Source: Asterias rubens
Lineage: Eukaryota; Echinodermata; Asteroidea; Forcipulatida; Asteriidae
Length of the DNA stretch: 64,000 nucleotides
Direction of reading: 5' to 3'
Assembly: GCF_902459465.1 (NCBI RefSeq)
Contig: NC_047065.1
Location: forward strand, 13,927,634-13,991,633
Made by a program: the position numbers and the translations under genes. This document shows positions 24,947-36,204 of this stretch, piece by piece. The notes under the pieces were generated by a model, which was not told the DNA's origin, ran no database searches, and saw only the letters and a program-made list of their open reading frames with translations. Positions within the stretch are counted from its first letter, which is position 1, and every line of letters begins with the position of its first letter.

Positions 24947-27900
24947 ATGATCAAGGGAATCGACGCAGCAGACAAGCGTGAGGAGGACGGTGGGTGGGGC
25001 TGGGCCATCGTAGGTGGTACTTTCTTCGCGTTGTTCATCAGGGTGTCTACTGTGAAGGTACTCGCCGTTCTCCTGCCGAGCATAAGGGACGATCTGGAGA
25101 TAGATACATCGGTTATTGGTTGGGTTATTAGTGCGATGCTGACGCTATCCGACTTCACAGGTTAGTTGTGTTTGTTTAAACCATTTTACAGCTATATATG
25201 ATTTGAGGCATTGCATGGTGATGTATCAATATATATTTGATTTGCAGTAACACCATTGTGTATCTACACAGGTAGTGATTGTTCTTAGCAAACTGTCTTT
25301 CTTTAATCTACTTCCGCGGAGTAGATTTATCGGATGTTCAGGAGACTTCTAAGTTTTATCGACGGTTGTTTTGAAAATTTTAAATTGCATAAAAGTTCAC
25401 CGACAACCAGGTGGGATTCGAACCCACTACCTTTGCAGTTCTATAGCAGTGTCTAACCAAACGCCTCTCCTCGACAGCTCTTCCAGCGGCTGTGATGTGT
25501 ACGCGATGCGGTCACCGCCTGGTGGTGATGACGGGAGGATTGCTCGTCAGTGTCGGGCTCGTACTCTGCTCTCTGAGCATGGGGGTTTGGTCTCTTCTGT
25601 CCCCGCTCGTTTTGGCAGGTATTTTTACTCAAATCATCAAATTATTTTATAATGTGTCTGTATGTGAAAGGTTTTTAAATGAAGTGTAAAGGATTGGTAT
25701 AGGACACAGAAACTACTCGCAGAGAGTGTTTATGTTTTGTGTGATCAACAATCATGAAACAACAAACCTGTGAACATTTGGGCTTAAGGTAGACAAATGA
25801 CAAAACATGCACAATTTTCAGCATGTTCAAATAATTTTACATTCTCGTAAAATAAGCGTTCATTCTCTCTTCCCCCATACTAGCGGTTCCATAAAGAAAA
25901 CAAATTAAAGTATTTATCTTTGAATTATTATTCAAAACTATTCGGTAATTAAAATTCATTCAGATGATGTCTTGCCGAACACCTAAACACATTACAAAAG
26001 AAGGGAAAACTATTATCTAGACTTTACAGAAGAACAAGTCGGAATTGAATTCAGGATTATACAGATACTGCGTGTGTGATGGGGAGGGGTGTAAGACTTA
26101 CCAATGCAAGTAACTTCAGAGTAACATACTTCTTTTCTGATTTGGGGTTTATCGAAGAAAAACAATACTAGAGTGGGACTCGAACCAATGACCTCCGGAT
26201 TATTACGTGCCGGCGCTCTACCAACTGAGCTATCTAGCCCTACATATTTTAACACTTTTTGCATTTTGTATTGGTTATAGGTGTTGGCATGGGCCTAGTA
26301 GAGAATCCAACTATCTCCATGGTCACCGTTTACTTCAACGAAAGGTACGCCACAGCTACCAGTCTCGCATTGACCTCCATCCCAATCGGCATCATGGTGG
26401 CCCCACTCATGACGCAGTTCCTCTTAGACACCTACGGATGGAGAGGGGCACTGCTCATGTGGGGTGGAATATCGCTCCATATGTCGGTATGTGGAGCTCT
26501 GCTAAGACCGGTCGCTACCGTGGACTCAGCAGACGGGGATATCGTGGTGTCTCCTTCAGCAACGGTAGCGGTATCAGACGGGAGTTGCAAAGCGCGCTGG
26601 AAGCAGTTCGTGCGGGCTAGCCACATGTACCTTCTCAAAGAATTCAGTTTCTTCACTATTCTGTGCATCCTGTGCTGTGAGAGACTGTGTTTTATGGCGT
26701 GGATGATCTACCTTGTCCCTCATGCCATCCAGGAAGGGCTGACTCCATACCAGGCCGCCGCGCTGCCCTTGGGCGCGGGCTTCGCTAACTTCTTCGGTAA
26801 GGTCATACAAGGTTTGTTCGTGGACAGTAAACTCATCACGTCAAACTCTTTGCTCTGTGCCACTGCTTTTGTAGCGGGTCTATGCCTGATGTTGGACCCA
26901 CTGGCCGGCACCTTTGCCGGTCGGTTCGTCTTGGGGGTTGTGTACGGCCTGGCCGTGGGTACCCTATTCCCACTCGGTGTCACGGTCCTCAAGGACCTGG
27001 TTGGAGAGAGTAGATTCATCTTGGCGCTTGGTTGGTGTACATTTATAATGGGGATTCTTCGGATGCCTATGGGATTCATTCCAGGTGAGTTATCACATCA
27101 CCTCATTGTCCTTATGTGGAGATACTGTCGGTTCTTTGTATAACACTATAGGAAATCTTCATCAATAGCATTGACCCACCCTTCAACCAATAAGGACTGT
27201 TACAAGTTGCCCGTTGTCCCAAAACCTAATTGGATAAAACCGACTACCAGTAATTGTATAGACTATGGGCTAGATAAAATCCAAATGACAACTTTCATAA
27301 AGGACGCTCACCGCTTAGCCACACCACACCTGCAACTTTAATATCTCCTGGAAATTGAACTAAAGTCTGCTGCCACCTAGCGTTCAAAATGTCTCACCTT
27401 GTTGGATGGAGTTGTTTAAAAAAAACTCCCACCTTCCAGTATTGTGACAACATTAATTTTACAGTGTAGTTACATTTAAACAATAGAAAACAAACCTCTT
27501 GAACGATGAACCATCACAAAAAATTCGGATCATGTTTCTAATCTTGAAATTTGCCTTATCTTTGGTTAATCGGTACCCTTCATTATAAAAAAACAATCAT
27601 TCAACTGTTTTATGCGAATTTCCCACAGGACTAATAACAAAAGCTCTTTAAAATGTCACTATAGCATTAACTATTGAAGGTTAACATAACAGACGTAATT
27701 AAGTTCCCGTCAATTATTATTTCCCGCCATCTCTAAAAACCTCAGGTTTGCTGTATGACGTCAGCGGCAGCTACGACGCGTCGTTCATCAGTCTGGGGGC
27801 CGTAGAGATGCTACCAGTCCCTCTGTTGATCATTGACCTAATACGTCGGCGTAGCAGGTGGTTCCAATCGAGACGAGACGCCCGGAGAGACGACTACGAG

Positions 27901-27960
27901 ATGCTCCTTGGTGACTCCGTGGCGCGTGGGCCGGCAGCTCGTTGGGGGAACAGTGACTGA
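24947..27960 (+). CDS. SLC16/monocarboxylate-transporter-like carrier
   Basis: Exons are 24947-25160, 25478-25618, 26281-27084 and 27746-27960, all joined in phase 1, giving 457 residues. The family signature EDGGWGW lies at residues 13-19 at the start of TM1. A second signature-like segment, VYFNERYATATSLAL, is at 135-149 before TM5, with GWRGALL at 171-177 in TM6. The cytosolic loop after TM6 is short (about 197-230). The second half of exon 3 carries the C-terminal helices, and exon 4 gives GLLYDVSGSYDASF, TM12 and a basic tail. These are plasma-membrane carriers of the major facilitator superfamily. Family members carry lactate and pyruvate, aromatic amino acids or thyroid hormone; many are orphans, and substrate cannot be read here. 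Confidence 0.92.
25396..25478 (-). mobile_element. tRNA-derived SINE head at the SLC16 exon 2 acceptor
   Basis: Read on the minus strand it shows box-A-like AGGCGTTTGGTTAGACAC and box B GGTTCGAATCCCACC. The antisense head provides CCTCTCCTCGACAG, which is the polypyrimidine tract and AG of the exon 2 acceptor (exon starts 25478). It does not fold as an intact tRNA. Related copies are near 48815 (sense), 52100, 54770 and 60750 (antisense). Confidence 0.75.
26168..26245 (-). mobile_element. tRNA-like SINE fragment in SLC16 intron 2
   Basis: The minus strand reads GGGCTAGATAGCTCAGTTGG, TAGAGCGCCGGCACGTAAT and GGTTCGAGTCCCACTCTAG, close to boxes A and B of a tRNA. The anticodon arm has an 11-nt loop and the acceptor arms do not pair, so I call a tRNA-derived repeat and not a working tRNA. 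A scrap of the same family is at 17195-17235. Confidence 0.65.
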
Positions 27961-29067
27961 CGAATGACGAGGCTACGGCTCATTGATCGCTTCTCTGCGT
28001 CTGTTCTTACAAAATCTACTGTAATAACGTCAATGACTTCGGTTTTTCAATTGGGGGGGGGGGGGGGGGGGGGGTCAGATGATCTCATAAAGTTGGTTCT
28101 TCTCACCCATACACTCTTGCTTTGCTGCCCTCTATCGAGCTCATTAATCCATGAACCAAGAGTCACACGTAAAGACTAAACAGCAAACAGTTGTCCGTCG
28201 GTCGCACAAATCAAAAGTTTAATTATCATGTTGACAACTTTGTTTGAATCTGTCGAAAAAAGGCGAAAGCCAAGGGAGAGGGTTAGTAGGCAAGTGAGTT
28301 CATGGTCCTTTTCCAAGCAACGGCTAGGCTACATGGGTTCAGGTTTAGGCTCATCTCCTGCTACACCGACTATCGTGCTTTATATCCACGGTTTCGGCAA
28401 TTATTTTAAGTGTCCTCACAAGTTTTTGATTTATTTATTATGTATGGGATATCTGCCGACCTAGATCAACTGCCACCGGGAGCACGTCGCTATCCTACTT
28501 CCGGGGTGACACATCATACCCCGTTAACGTTTACAGTCTCAGTGAAGGTTTCAAGCTTGGGTATACAGCGGCGTGAGCTAGCGCAGGAGCTTGTAGGTGG
28601 GACACAGGGTGATGGGGAATGTTTTTATAGGCGGGGTGGATGCATGTCAGAGTGATTGGGAGCCCCCTGGCTAAGCTGCTGATCCACTAGGGCTTTGGTT
28701 GCAGAGCAGAGTGCCCTACTTTCCAAATCTCACAACTTCTTATCATTTCTAAAATTGGTGGCACTGTGTATACTTTATGTCCTCTAATCCAACATGCACT
28801 CGGGTCTGCCATACGACAATCAACCATTAAACCAAACTTTCTTAGGGCCATGTCACAAGCAGGGCAATTTACAGGCAACCAGTTCTAGGCAATCTCCAAG
28901 AAGACAAAACATTCACATGTTCATTTCTACATAATTGTCTTGGGGACAGTACCATAGTATAAGAACAACTATCTGCTGTACTACCAAATCGTTCCTTTAA
29001 CCTGCAGCGCAGTTGGTTGCCTCCAAGTTGCCTGTAAAAAAAATGGCCTCATGTGACCATAGAGCGA

Positions 29068-29765
29068 GGGCCCTTAGGGCCACACGAGACAGTTTATATG
29101 CAACCAATTCCAGGCAATATCCAGGAAAAAAAGCCATTCACATTAATGTTCACATACTATTCTTGGGGATCGTAAGACATTGTTTAAACAATTATTCATA
29201 AATACCACAGACAGTTTCGCTATTCCTATTGGTGGAGAGCGCGTCACGTGGGTGTGTATAAACCTTTGTTTGTGACCAGTAAAAGGTGTTGAAACTTGGG
29301 CGTGACATGCGAACTTTCACATGGGCTTATCAGACAGTTTCTGCATTCCTATTGGTCGAGAGCAACGGCCGTGACAGTTGTGCCACATCACGCGATACGC
29401 GCGACGCGCACAGCATTCCCTTATGAGGAGTTTTATAGCTGGAGGTGTGTTGTGTTGAAAGAAATCATTGAACAATTATAGTTTTTGCATTAATTTTTAC
29501 TTTTTAACCGAAAAGGTATTTATGAATGGGATCAAAGTGTGTTTAATCGGTTTTCAACTAGTGGTTTAAACCCGCCGAGGCCTGGTTCTTGATAATTTTT
29601 ACCTCGACTTCGTCTCGCTAAAATGATCAAGAAACCAATAGTTGAAAACCTCTTCACCACACATTGATTCCCTTACTCATGCTACCATAGAGTGGTCCCA
29701 TAGCACACACTGCAGTTGGATGCCCTTCAAGTTGTTGCAAAAATTGCCTCGTGTGACAAGGCCCT
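29068..29765. mobile_element. Fold-back MITE split by a later insertion
   Basis: The left half starts AGGGCCACACGAGACA and contains GCAACCAATTCCAGGC. The right half ends TTGCCTCGTGTGACAAGGCCC, its inverted partner. Repeat L copy 1 (29197-29675) sits between them, so L arrived second. Confidence 0.6.
29197..29675 (+). repeat. Repeat L copy 1, with promoter-like block
   Basis: It begins CATAAATACCACAGACAG and ends CACCACACATTGATTCCC. Near its start are an inverted CCAAT box (ATTGG, 29228-29232), an E-box CACGTG (29245-29250) and TATAAA (29257-29262). A partial second version of the ATTCCTATTGG block follows near 29345. Its right part carries a GGTTTTCAACTAGTGG hairpin whose right arm is shortened. 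An inverted copy lies at 34308-34856. Confidence 0.8.
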
Positions 29766-30477
29766 TCCACTCGATTCGTATTGAGTCTGTGACTGCAAAA
29801 ACTAACCCAACAAAACAAACAAGCTTCGTGCTGAAGGGCCATGTCACCATGGCAGGCAATCTTCAATATTAAGATACAAACACGCTTGATACATCGTTTT
29901 AATATGCAACTTCTTGGGGAAAAGAAAAACTGTACCTTAAGAAAAACCTTTCTCGCGGTAAGCGTGTGCATGATGGCCACATGAATCGTGGTGACCTGAC
30001 GAACTTGCCCCTCGCGACAATAACCCCCATTACCTAATTTGCCGCACCATCGCTGAGGAAACGTGCACGCGTATAGAAGGTTATCAGTGGCCTATAGTAT
30101 ATAGTCCTTGCTCTATGGTATAGTTTGCCATTGTTTGTCATCCAATATGGCGGTAAATGACGTCATGTTTAATTCATCTGTTGATCCAATGTCTTTATGA
30201 ATGTAACAGCGGTCCTCCCCGGGGGGGGGGGGGGGGTTGTCCTTTCCCACCCCCACACGCACGTTTTCAGCAGGTTGGCAAATAATTACCCTCTTTCCAA
30301 TTACTAACAAGGTTATTAATCCCCAGCCTATAGTATTGTCAAGCTCATTAATGAGCTGGAAATACTCAATCAATTTGACAATCTCATCTAGAAAAAATGG
30401 CTGGTTTTAATGGGTACTATGAACTAATTGGTAAGGCGTCCAATTTATTCAACCACTGGTGAAGTATTGTATACACT

Positions 30478-30655
30478 TGAAGACACTGGACACTATTGGT
30501 AATTGTCAAAGACCAGTCTTCTCACTTGGTGTATCTCAACATATGTATAAAATTACAAACCCGTTAAAATTTGAGCTCAATTGCTCGTCGAAGTTTCGAG
30601 ATTGTAATGAATGAAAAACACACTTGTCACACGAAGTTGTGTTCTTTCATAATTA
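30478..30655 (+). mobile_element. MITE-A left half
   Basis: It runs from GACACTGGACACTATTGG to the GTTGTGTTCTTTCA block of the family; the right half is missing. Confidence 0.8.
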
Positions 30656-32553
30656 TGCTAGTAGTATATATAATGCGTATTTGAACCCGTTTTCTGAAGG
30701 AGGGTCATGACCCTCAGACATGAGGGTCATTGTGGGTCTTCGACGGTAAGGGGCAAGGGGGCATTTACCTAAAGCGTATAGGTTGAATGGTGGGTTGGTT
30801 ATTTAAATGACGAGAAATTCAGAACCACAAACTTAGTTTTTATAGCTCCATTGTTGTCGTGATTAAATTAGCCTATGTTTTATAGCCTATGTGAAACAAT
30901 TGTTAATTATATGTTGGGGGTACAATATTTTGTGATTATTATTTCAAACATATTATACATTTTTTTTTTTTTTTTTATATATTCTATACAAACATACGTT
31001 TACTTTATTGTATACAGATGACAGCAGAATGATATACACATACAATACATTATACGAGACGTATAACATTACAATAATAATAATAATACTAATTTTATGT
31101 CAAAAGCACCCAAATCAACCCATCGATGTCCAAGGTGCAGAGAGAAAATAAAACATTATGAAGGGTCGAAAGATTAACGAGTATTTGGGGGCACGTTTGA
31201 AAAAATACAAGCAACTTGATGAGGTGGTAGAATTAAGTAAGATAACAATACATAATAGTAACAGGCCTACTGAGTATTCCGTACCATTTAATTGACTTAA
31301 AACAATGTTAAAACATGTTAAATGTCATGTGTTGTGAACTTATCTGTTCCATCAGCGTTAAAAATATGGTTCAAACGAAATAATACAAGCAGTACCATAC
31401 CACCCCACCCAACAGCCCCTAACTGTAAACACAGAGTTTGATGGACAATACACAATTAACGCAGTTTGTAAACACGGCTACATGACCCCTGGTAGTAGTC
31501 AACAGATGACGTCAAAGCCGATTAGTTTTCAACCAAAACATGTCCAATCGTGTGCCGCCGTGGACCGTGCGTTCTGCACCATGGGGATAATGTGACGTAA
31601 CAAGACAGGTTGAAACTCGTTCAGTATTCGATCTGCCGGTCATTAATTCTTGATGGGATGTTAAAAATATATAGAAGCAACCGTCACACGTAAAAGTGTT
31701 ACAGCATATACAGATTTTAACTTAATAAATATAACAATTTAATTTTTTTTTTTTTTTTATGGACAGTGGGATTATCAAAACTTTAGGAAGTTGACAGTTT
31801 ATTTGTTGTTGTTTTGATGTTATTATTGCTTTTGTTGCTGTTGTCGGGTTGTGGTTGTGTGTTTGTTGTTTACGATTTCCCATCATGGCAAATATGTAAC
31901 AAGTCGTTGCTATTATGTTGTTAAAAATTATTATCACATAATATTTAGTATATATATATATACAAATAAAAATAAAATAATAATAAAAAATAAAAGTGTG
32001 TGTGTGGGGGGGGGGAGTGTACAAGTTATAATATTTAAGTTGTATTATAATATTTTTCACACCATAGACCTACCGTCCTTCTAGATGTGTTTTCGTTGGT
32101 TGCTGAATAAAATACACATACACAAAGAAAGAGTCGACACAGAGCGCCTAAAACCAACCGGAACTCACCAGAACATCCCTTAAGTGGTCAACGGGCAATA
32201 TACAGTTTCAAATATTTTATTCAAACGCACAACAAAATAAATAACAATAGCTTAGAATTCATTAAGTTAAACAACAGCATTTAAGAAAGGAAAACTAAAG
32301 GAGGTATTAAATAATAAGGTATAAGGCCCAATTTAAAAGAAACGGGATACAAAGTGATTTTTTATTATTATTATTATTTTTTGTTTTTATGTGTGACGAG
32401 TTCACTTATTCAAGCCCTCTTAGTATTTACAGTTGATAGAATATTATGCTTTAACAAACTTCCGTTGATAATACTGTTCTGTATTATATTCAAACAATAC
32501 AATCTTGGGCGTGTAGGATTTGAAAAAAAAAAAAAAAAAAAAAAAAACTTTCA
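30656..32553. other. AT-rich intergenic DNA with homopolymers
   Basis: It holds poly-T (about 30961-30976 and 31745-31758), a short poly-G run (about 32007-32016) and poly-A (about 32521-32546). TGACGTCA, a CRE-like word, occurs at about 31505-31512. Open frames here are low-complexity or codon-biased noise. Confidence 0.4.
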
Positions 32554-33309
32554 TCATTTAAACATAATAAGTTTAGCATCCTTTATCGAAAAATTCAGTA
32601 TTTTCGTTGGACGTCTCCCGCTGTCCTCCTCTTCATTTTCATAAGCACTATCGTCTGTTGATAAATCGCTATCGTCATCTTCCTTCTCCGACTCCTCTTC
32701 ATCTTCAAAATCGTCATCTTCCGTTGATTCGTCACTATCGTCTTCACATAATCCCTCCTCCTCCTCCTCCTCCTCCTCCTCAATTTCTTCGCTTTCATAA
32801 ATGTTATCATCTGTTGATTCATCACTATCGTTTTCAAGAAACTCCTCCTCCTCCTCCTCCTCATATCCTTCATTTTCAAGGCCATCATCATCTGTTAGTC
32901 CATCACTATCATCGTCTTCACGGTCGTCCCCCTCCTCTATCACGTCTTCATTTTCAAAATCATCATCATCATCATCTGTTGATTCATCACCATCGTCTTC
33001 ATGAAGCTCCTCCCACTCCACGTCCTCGTCTTCAGAATCCTCCTCTTCTGTGGATTCACCACTAGCATCTTCGTGGAGGTCCCCCTCCTCCTCCTCTTCC
33101 TCCTCCTTATGATTTTGAATGTGTTTCTTCAAATTGTTTGAAGTGGAAAACACCTTATCACAACGGGGACAAGCTTTCGATTGGCTTCCGATACTGAGGT
33201 GCTTGTGTGTCTGTCGGTGTCGTTTCATATTGTCGCTACGCGAAAAGCTCTTCCCACAAATCGGACACGAGACCTTTACCTGTACGGGTCTAAGACGCTT
33301 CGACTCCAT
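32554..33309 (-). CDS. Two-finger C2H2 protein with acidic repeat tail (left, intact copy)
   Basis: 251 residues from the ATG at 33309, which opens MESKRLRPVQ; an in-frame ATG at 33363 would add 18 residues. Two complete C2H2 fingers are present: C15-X2-C18-X12-H31-X3-H35 and C47-X2-C50-X12-H63-X3-H67. From about residue 70 on, the protein is six degenerate repeats around EDDSDESTDDD..ENEE with runs of Glu coded by GAG/GAA microsatellite DNA. The C-terminal ~20 residues are not acidic. I do not recognise an orthologue. A DNA- or RNA-binding nuclear protein is the natural inference. Expression is not shown by sequence, and the frame could have arisen in repeat DNA. Confidence 0.55.
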   Translation of the reverse strand: MESKRLRPVQVKVSCPICGKSFSRSDNMKRHRQTHKHLSIGSQSKACPRCDKVFSTSNNLKKHIQNHKEEEEEEEGDLHEDASGESTEEEDSEDEDVEWEELHEDDGDESTDDDDDDFENEDVIEEGDDREDDDSDGLTDDDGLENEGYEEEEEEEFLENDSDESTDDNIYESEEIEEEEEEEEEGLCEDDSDESTEDDDFEDEEESEKEDDDSDLSTDDSAYENEEEDSGRRPTKILNFSIKDAKLIMFK

Positions 33310-34246
33310 ATTAATATCAGTGAGACGATCCAAGACGAATGATATAGTCTTCAAAGTGTACACCGACCACCAGAAAACTTTAAATAAGTCGAACCTGTAT
33401 AGGTCTTACAACTTAAGATTAAAAGGTAACATGGTGAGGTCGTTGTCAAGTTCGTTTGTCGATTGTATTGATTTCTTGACAACGACCTCACCCCATGTTA
33501 CCTTTTAATCTAGGTTTGAAAGACCTATACAGGTTCGACTTATTTGAAGTTTTCTGGTGGTCGGTGTACACTTTGAAGACTATATCATTCGTCTTGGATC
33601 GTCTCACTGATATTAATATGGAGTCGAAGCGTCTTAGACCCGTACAGGTAAAGGTCTCGTGTCCAATTTGTGGGAAGAGCTTTTCGCGTAGCGACAATAT
33701 GAAACGACACCGACAGACACACAAGCACCTCAGTATCGGAAGCCAATCGAAAGCTTGTCCCCGTTGTGATAAGGTGTTTTCCACTTCAAACAATTTGAAG
33801 AAATACCTTCAAAATCATAAGGAGGAGGAGGAGGAGGAGGAGGGGGACCTTCACGAAGATGCTAGTGGTGAATCCACAGAAGAGGAGGATTCTGAAGACG
33901 AGGACGTGGAGTGGGAGGAGCTTCATGAAGACGATGGTGATGAATCAACAGATGATGATGATGATGATTTTGAAAATGAAGACGTGATAGAGGAGGGGGA
34001 CGACCGTGAAGACGATGATAGTGATGGACTAACAGATGATGATGGCCTTGAAAATGAAGGATATGAGGAGGAGGAGGAGGAGTTTCTTGAAGACGATAGT
34101 GATGAATCAACAGATGATAACATTTATGAAAGCGAAGAAATTGAGGAGGAGGAGGAGGAGGAGGGATTATGTGAAGACGATAGTGACGAATCAACGGAAG
34201 ATGACGATTTTGAAGATGAAGAGGAGTCGGAGTAGGAAGATGACGA
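32672..34246. repeat. Large inverted repeat (arms ~775 bp, spacer 24 bp)
   Basis: The left arm 32672-33450 and right arm 33475-34246 are near-identical inverted copies around a 24-nt loop (33451-33474). They differ by scattered substitutions and by GAG-microsatellite length. Each arm carries a zinc-finger reading frame pointing outward from the centre. The match stops abruptly after GGAAGATGACGA in both arms. Confidence 0.95.
33618..34235 (+). pseudogene. Right copy of the two-finger C2H2 gene, decaying
   Basis: 205 residues from the ATG at 33618, matching the left copy except in key places. The first zinc-binding His of finger 2 (residue 63) is Tyr (CAC to TAC), next to Ile to Leu. A Lys codon is TAG at 34233, which removes about 46 C-terminal residues. 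The Glu runs are shorter. The frame is otherwise open, so it may still be translated as a one-finger acidic protein. I call it a pseudogene because a zinc ligand and the tail are lost. Confidence 0.55.
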
Positions 34247-34307
34247 GGGCCTTTATCACACGGCAACGACCCTGCAAGGTTTTTAACGGCCTTAAAAGAA
34301 CGAGTCA

Positions 34308-34856
34308 ATAAGGGAATCAATTTGTGGTGAAGAGGTTTTCAACTAGTGGTTCAAACCCAACGAGGCCTAGTTCTTGATAATTATTTTTACCGAGACGAAG
34401 TCGAGGTAAATTATCAAGAACCAGGCCTCGGCGGGTTTAAACCACTAGTTGAAAACCGATTCAACACACTTTGATTTCCATTCATAAATACCTTTTCGGT
34501 CAAAAAAAATCAACACTTTTTTGTCAAAAAGTAAAATAAATGCAAAATGTATCATTGTTTAATGATTTCTTTCAACACAACACCCCTCCAGCTATGAAAT
34601 GGTAAGGCCCTCGGGTAAACAACTCCTTATAAGGGAATGCTATGCGCGTCGCGCGTATCGCGTGATGTGGCACAACTGTTTCAGCCGTTGCTCTCGACCA
34701 ATAGGAATGAAGAAACTGTCTTATGAGCACAGGTGCAAGCTCGCGTGTCACGCCCACGTTTCAACACTTTTTACTGGTCATAAACAAAGGTTTATACACG
34801 CCCACGTGACGCGCTCTCCACCAATAGGAATAGCGAAACTGTCTGAGGTATTTATG
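34308..34856 (-). repeat. Repeat L copy 2 (inverted) with full hairpin
   Basis: This is an inverted counterpart of 29197-29675, so the two copies face inward across 4.6 kb that includes the zinc-finger pair. Its promoter-like block (CCAAT at about 34820, CACGTG at about 34803) points leftward. The hairpin is complete here (about 34334-34458): GGTTTTCAACTAGTGG arms with GAGGCCT and TTCTTGATAAT inside. An arm-only fragment lies at about 43045-43140, and a diverged tandem partial copy at about 34870-35065. Confidence 0.8.
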
Positions 34857-35167
34857 GATACTCTTTTATTCCCATTCATAAATGCCTTTTTGGTTAAAAG
34901 GCGTAATAAAGTCAGAAACTCTGTAAAACTATGTACATGTACATGTTCGACGACCGTGTGTTGCAATGTAATGACCAAGACTAGCGCGGAGTATCCGCTC
35001 ACAACCGGTTATAAACACTGGCCATTATCAAAGGTTTAAACACCCCCACTTGACGCGCGTATTTATATCAATAGTAATAATTTAGACTATTCAAAGAATA
35101 ATAGATCTGCAAAAACTGCAAATGTTAATATGTACCCTGTTTATATATTTTTATTTACACATATATT

Positions 35168-35628
35168 TTAAAGACACTGGACACTATTGGTTATTGTCAA
35201 AGACTAGCCTTCAAAGTTGGTGTATCTCAAGATATGCAGAAAATAACAAACCTGTGAAAGTTTGAGCTCAATCGGTTGTGAGAAGTTGTGAGATAACTAT
35301 GAAAGAAATAAACACCCTTGTCACACGAATTTGTGTGCTTTCAGATGCTGGATTTCGATACCTCAATTTCTAAATCTGAGGTCTCGAAATCAAATCTGTG
35401 AAATTTTAATTTTTTTTTCTGTTCCGAAAGTGTCCAATGGCTTTAAAAGCACAAAAGTAGCTAATTTGTGGAAAAATACTTCTTTCTCGAAAACTAACGT
35501 CACTTCAGAGGGAGCCGTTTCTCACAATGTTTTATACTATCAACATATTCCCATTACTCGTTGCCGAAAAAAAGGTTTTATGCTAATAATTACTTTGAGT
35601 AATTACCAATAGTGTCCACTGCATTTAA
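35168..35628 (+). mobile_element. MITE-A copy with MITE-B scrap inside
   Basis: TTAA at both ends and family termini. Near 35425-35450 a short GAAAGTGTCCAATGGCTTTAA segment, the terminus of MITE-B, interrupts the interior. Confidence 0.85.
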
Positions 35629-35728
35629 ACCGCTCATACTCTGACCATGGAGGAAGGAGCTCTGACAAACGTTACAGTTGAATGACGTTGACGCAGCGCA
35701 GTGGAAAAAGGCACCATTTTTAGGGGAG

Positions 35729-36098
35729 TTAAAGCCATTACACACTTTCGGCACAGAAACGAAAATAAAAGTTCACAGATTTACAAATAACTTACAAGGT
35801 TTACAGAAGGTTATGGTGAAAGACTTCTCTTGAAATATTATTCCTTTAAATGCTTTACTTTTTGAGGAAACATTAAAACAACTATCAATTCTCGTTGTCG
35901 AGAATTACGGATTTATTTTAAACACATGTCATGACACGGCGGAACCTGCGGAAACAAGGGTGGGGTTTCCCCGTTGTTTTCTCCCGAATCCGATGACCGA
36001 TTGAGCCTAAATTTTCACAGGTTTGTTATTTTAGTTGTGATACACAAAGTGTAGGCCTTTGGACAATACTGTTTACAGAAAGTGTCCAATGGCTTTAA
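35729..36098 (+). mobile_element. MITE-B copy 1
   Basis: Bounded by TTAA. The left terminus AAAGCCATTACACACTTTC pairs with GAAAGTGTCCAATGGCTTT at the right. The interior shares CACAGGTTTGTTATTTTA and the GATGACCGATTGAGC block with MITE-A, so the two families are related. Confidence 0.9.
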
Positions 36099-36204
36099 CG
36101 GAGTTTTGGAGACAGGGGTCTCTTGTCCATAATGTTAGCACTTAATAATGTTAAGCACTTAAATACATTTAACGTAAAGGAGTCTTTCTCAGTTTTAAGC
36201 CAAT

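Larger units (their letters stand above)
27961..30477. other. 3' flank of SLC16 gene and nested repeats
   Basis: A run of about 18 G lies at 28054-28074. From about 28848 there are GGCCATGTCACA-type fold-back pieces: one near 28848-29035 and a second whose halves (about 29068-29180 and 29668-29765) are split by repeat L copy 1. Another poly-G run is at about 30220-30237. No coding gene is seen. Confidence 0.45.

Noticed and set aside
26168-26245. tRNA gene on the minus strand
   Set aside because: The anticodon loop has 11 nt and the acceptor ends do not pair; the same family occurs in fragments elsewhere.
30156-30172. CRE element as a promoter mark
   Set aside because: TGACGTCA occurs several times in the window with no gene start nearby; not enough for a call here.
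32607-33065. His/Pro-rich 152-codon frame opposite the zinc-finger gene
   Set aside because: Antisense of the GAG/GAT repeat; compositional artefact, mirrored exactly in the other arm.
34599-35039. 146-codon open frame
   Set aside because: Lies wholly in repeat L and its diverged copy; composition follows the repeat.
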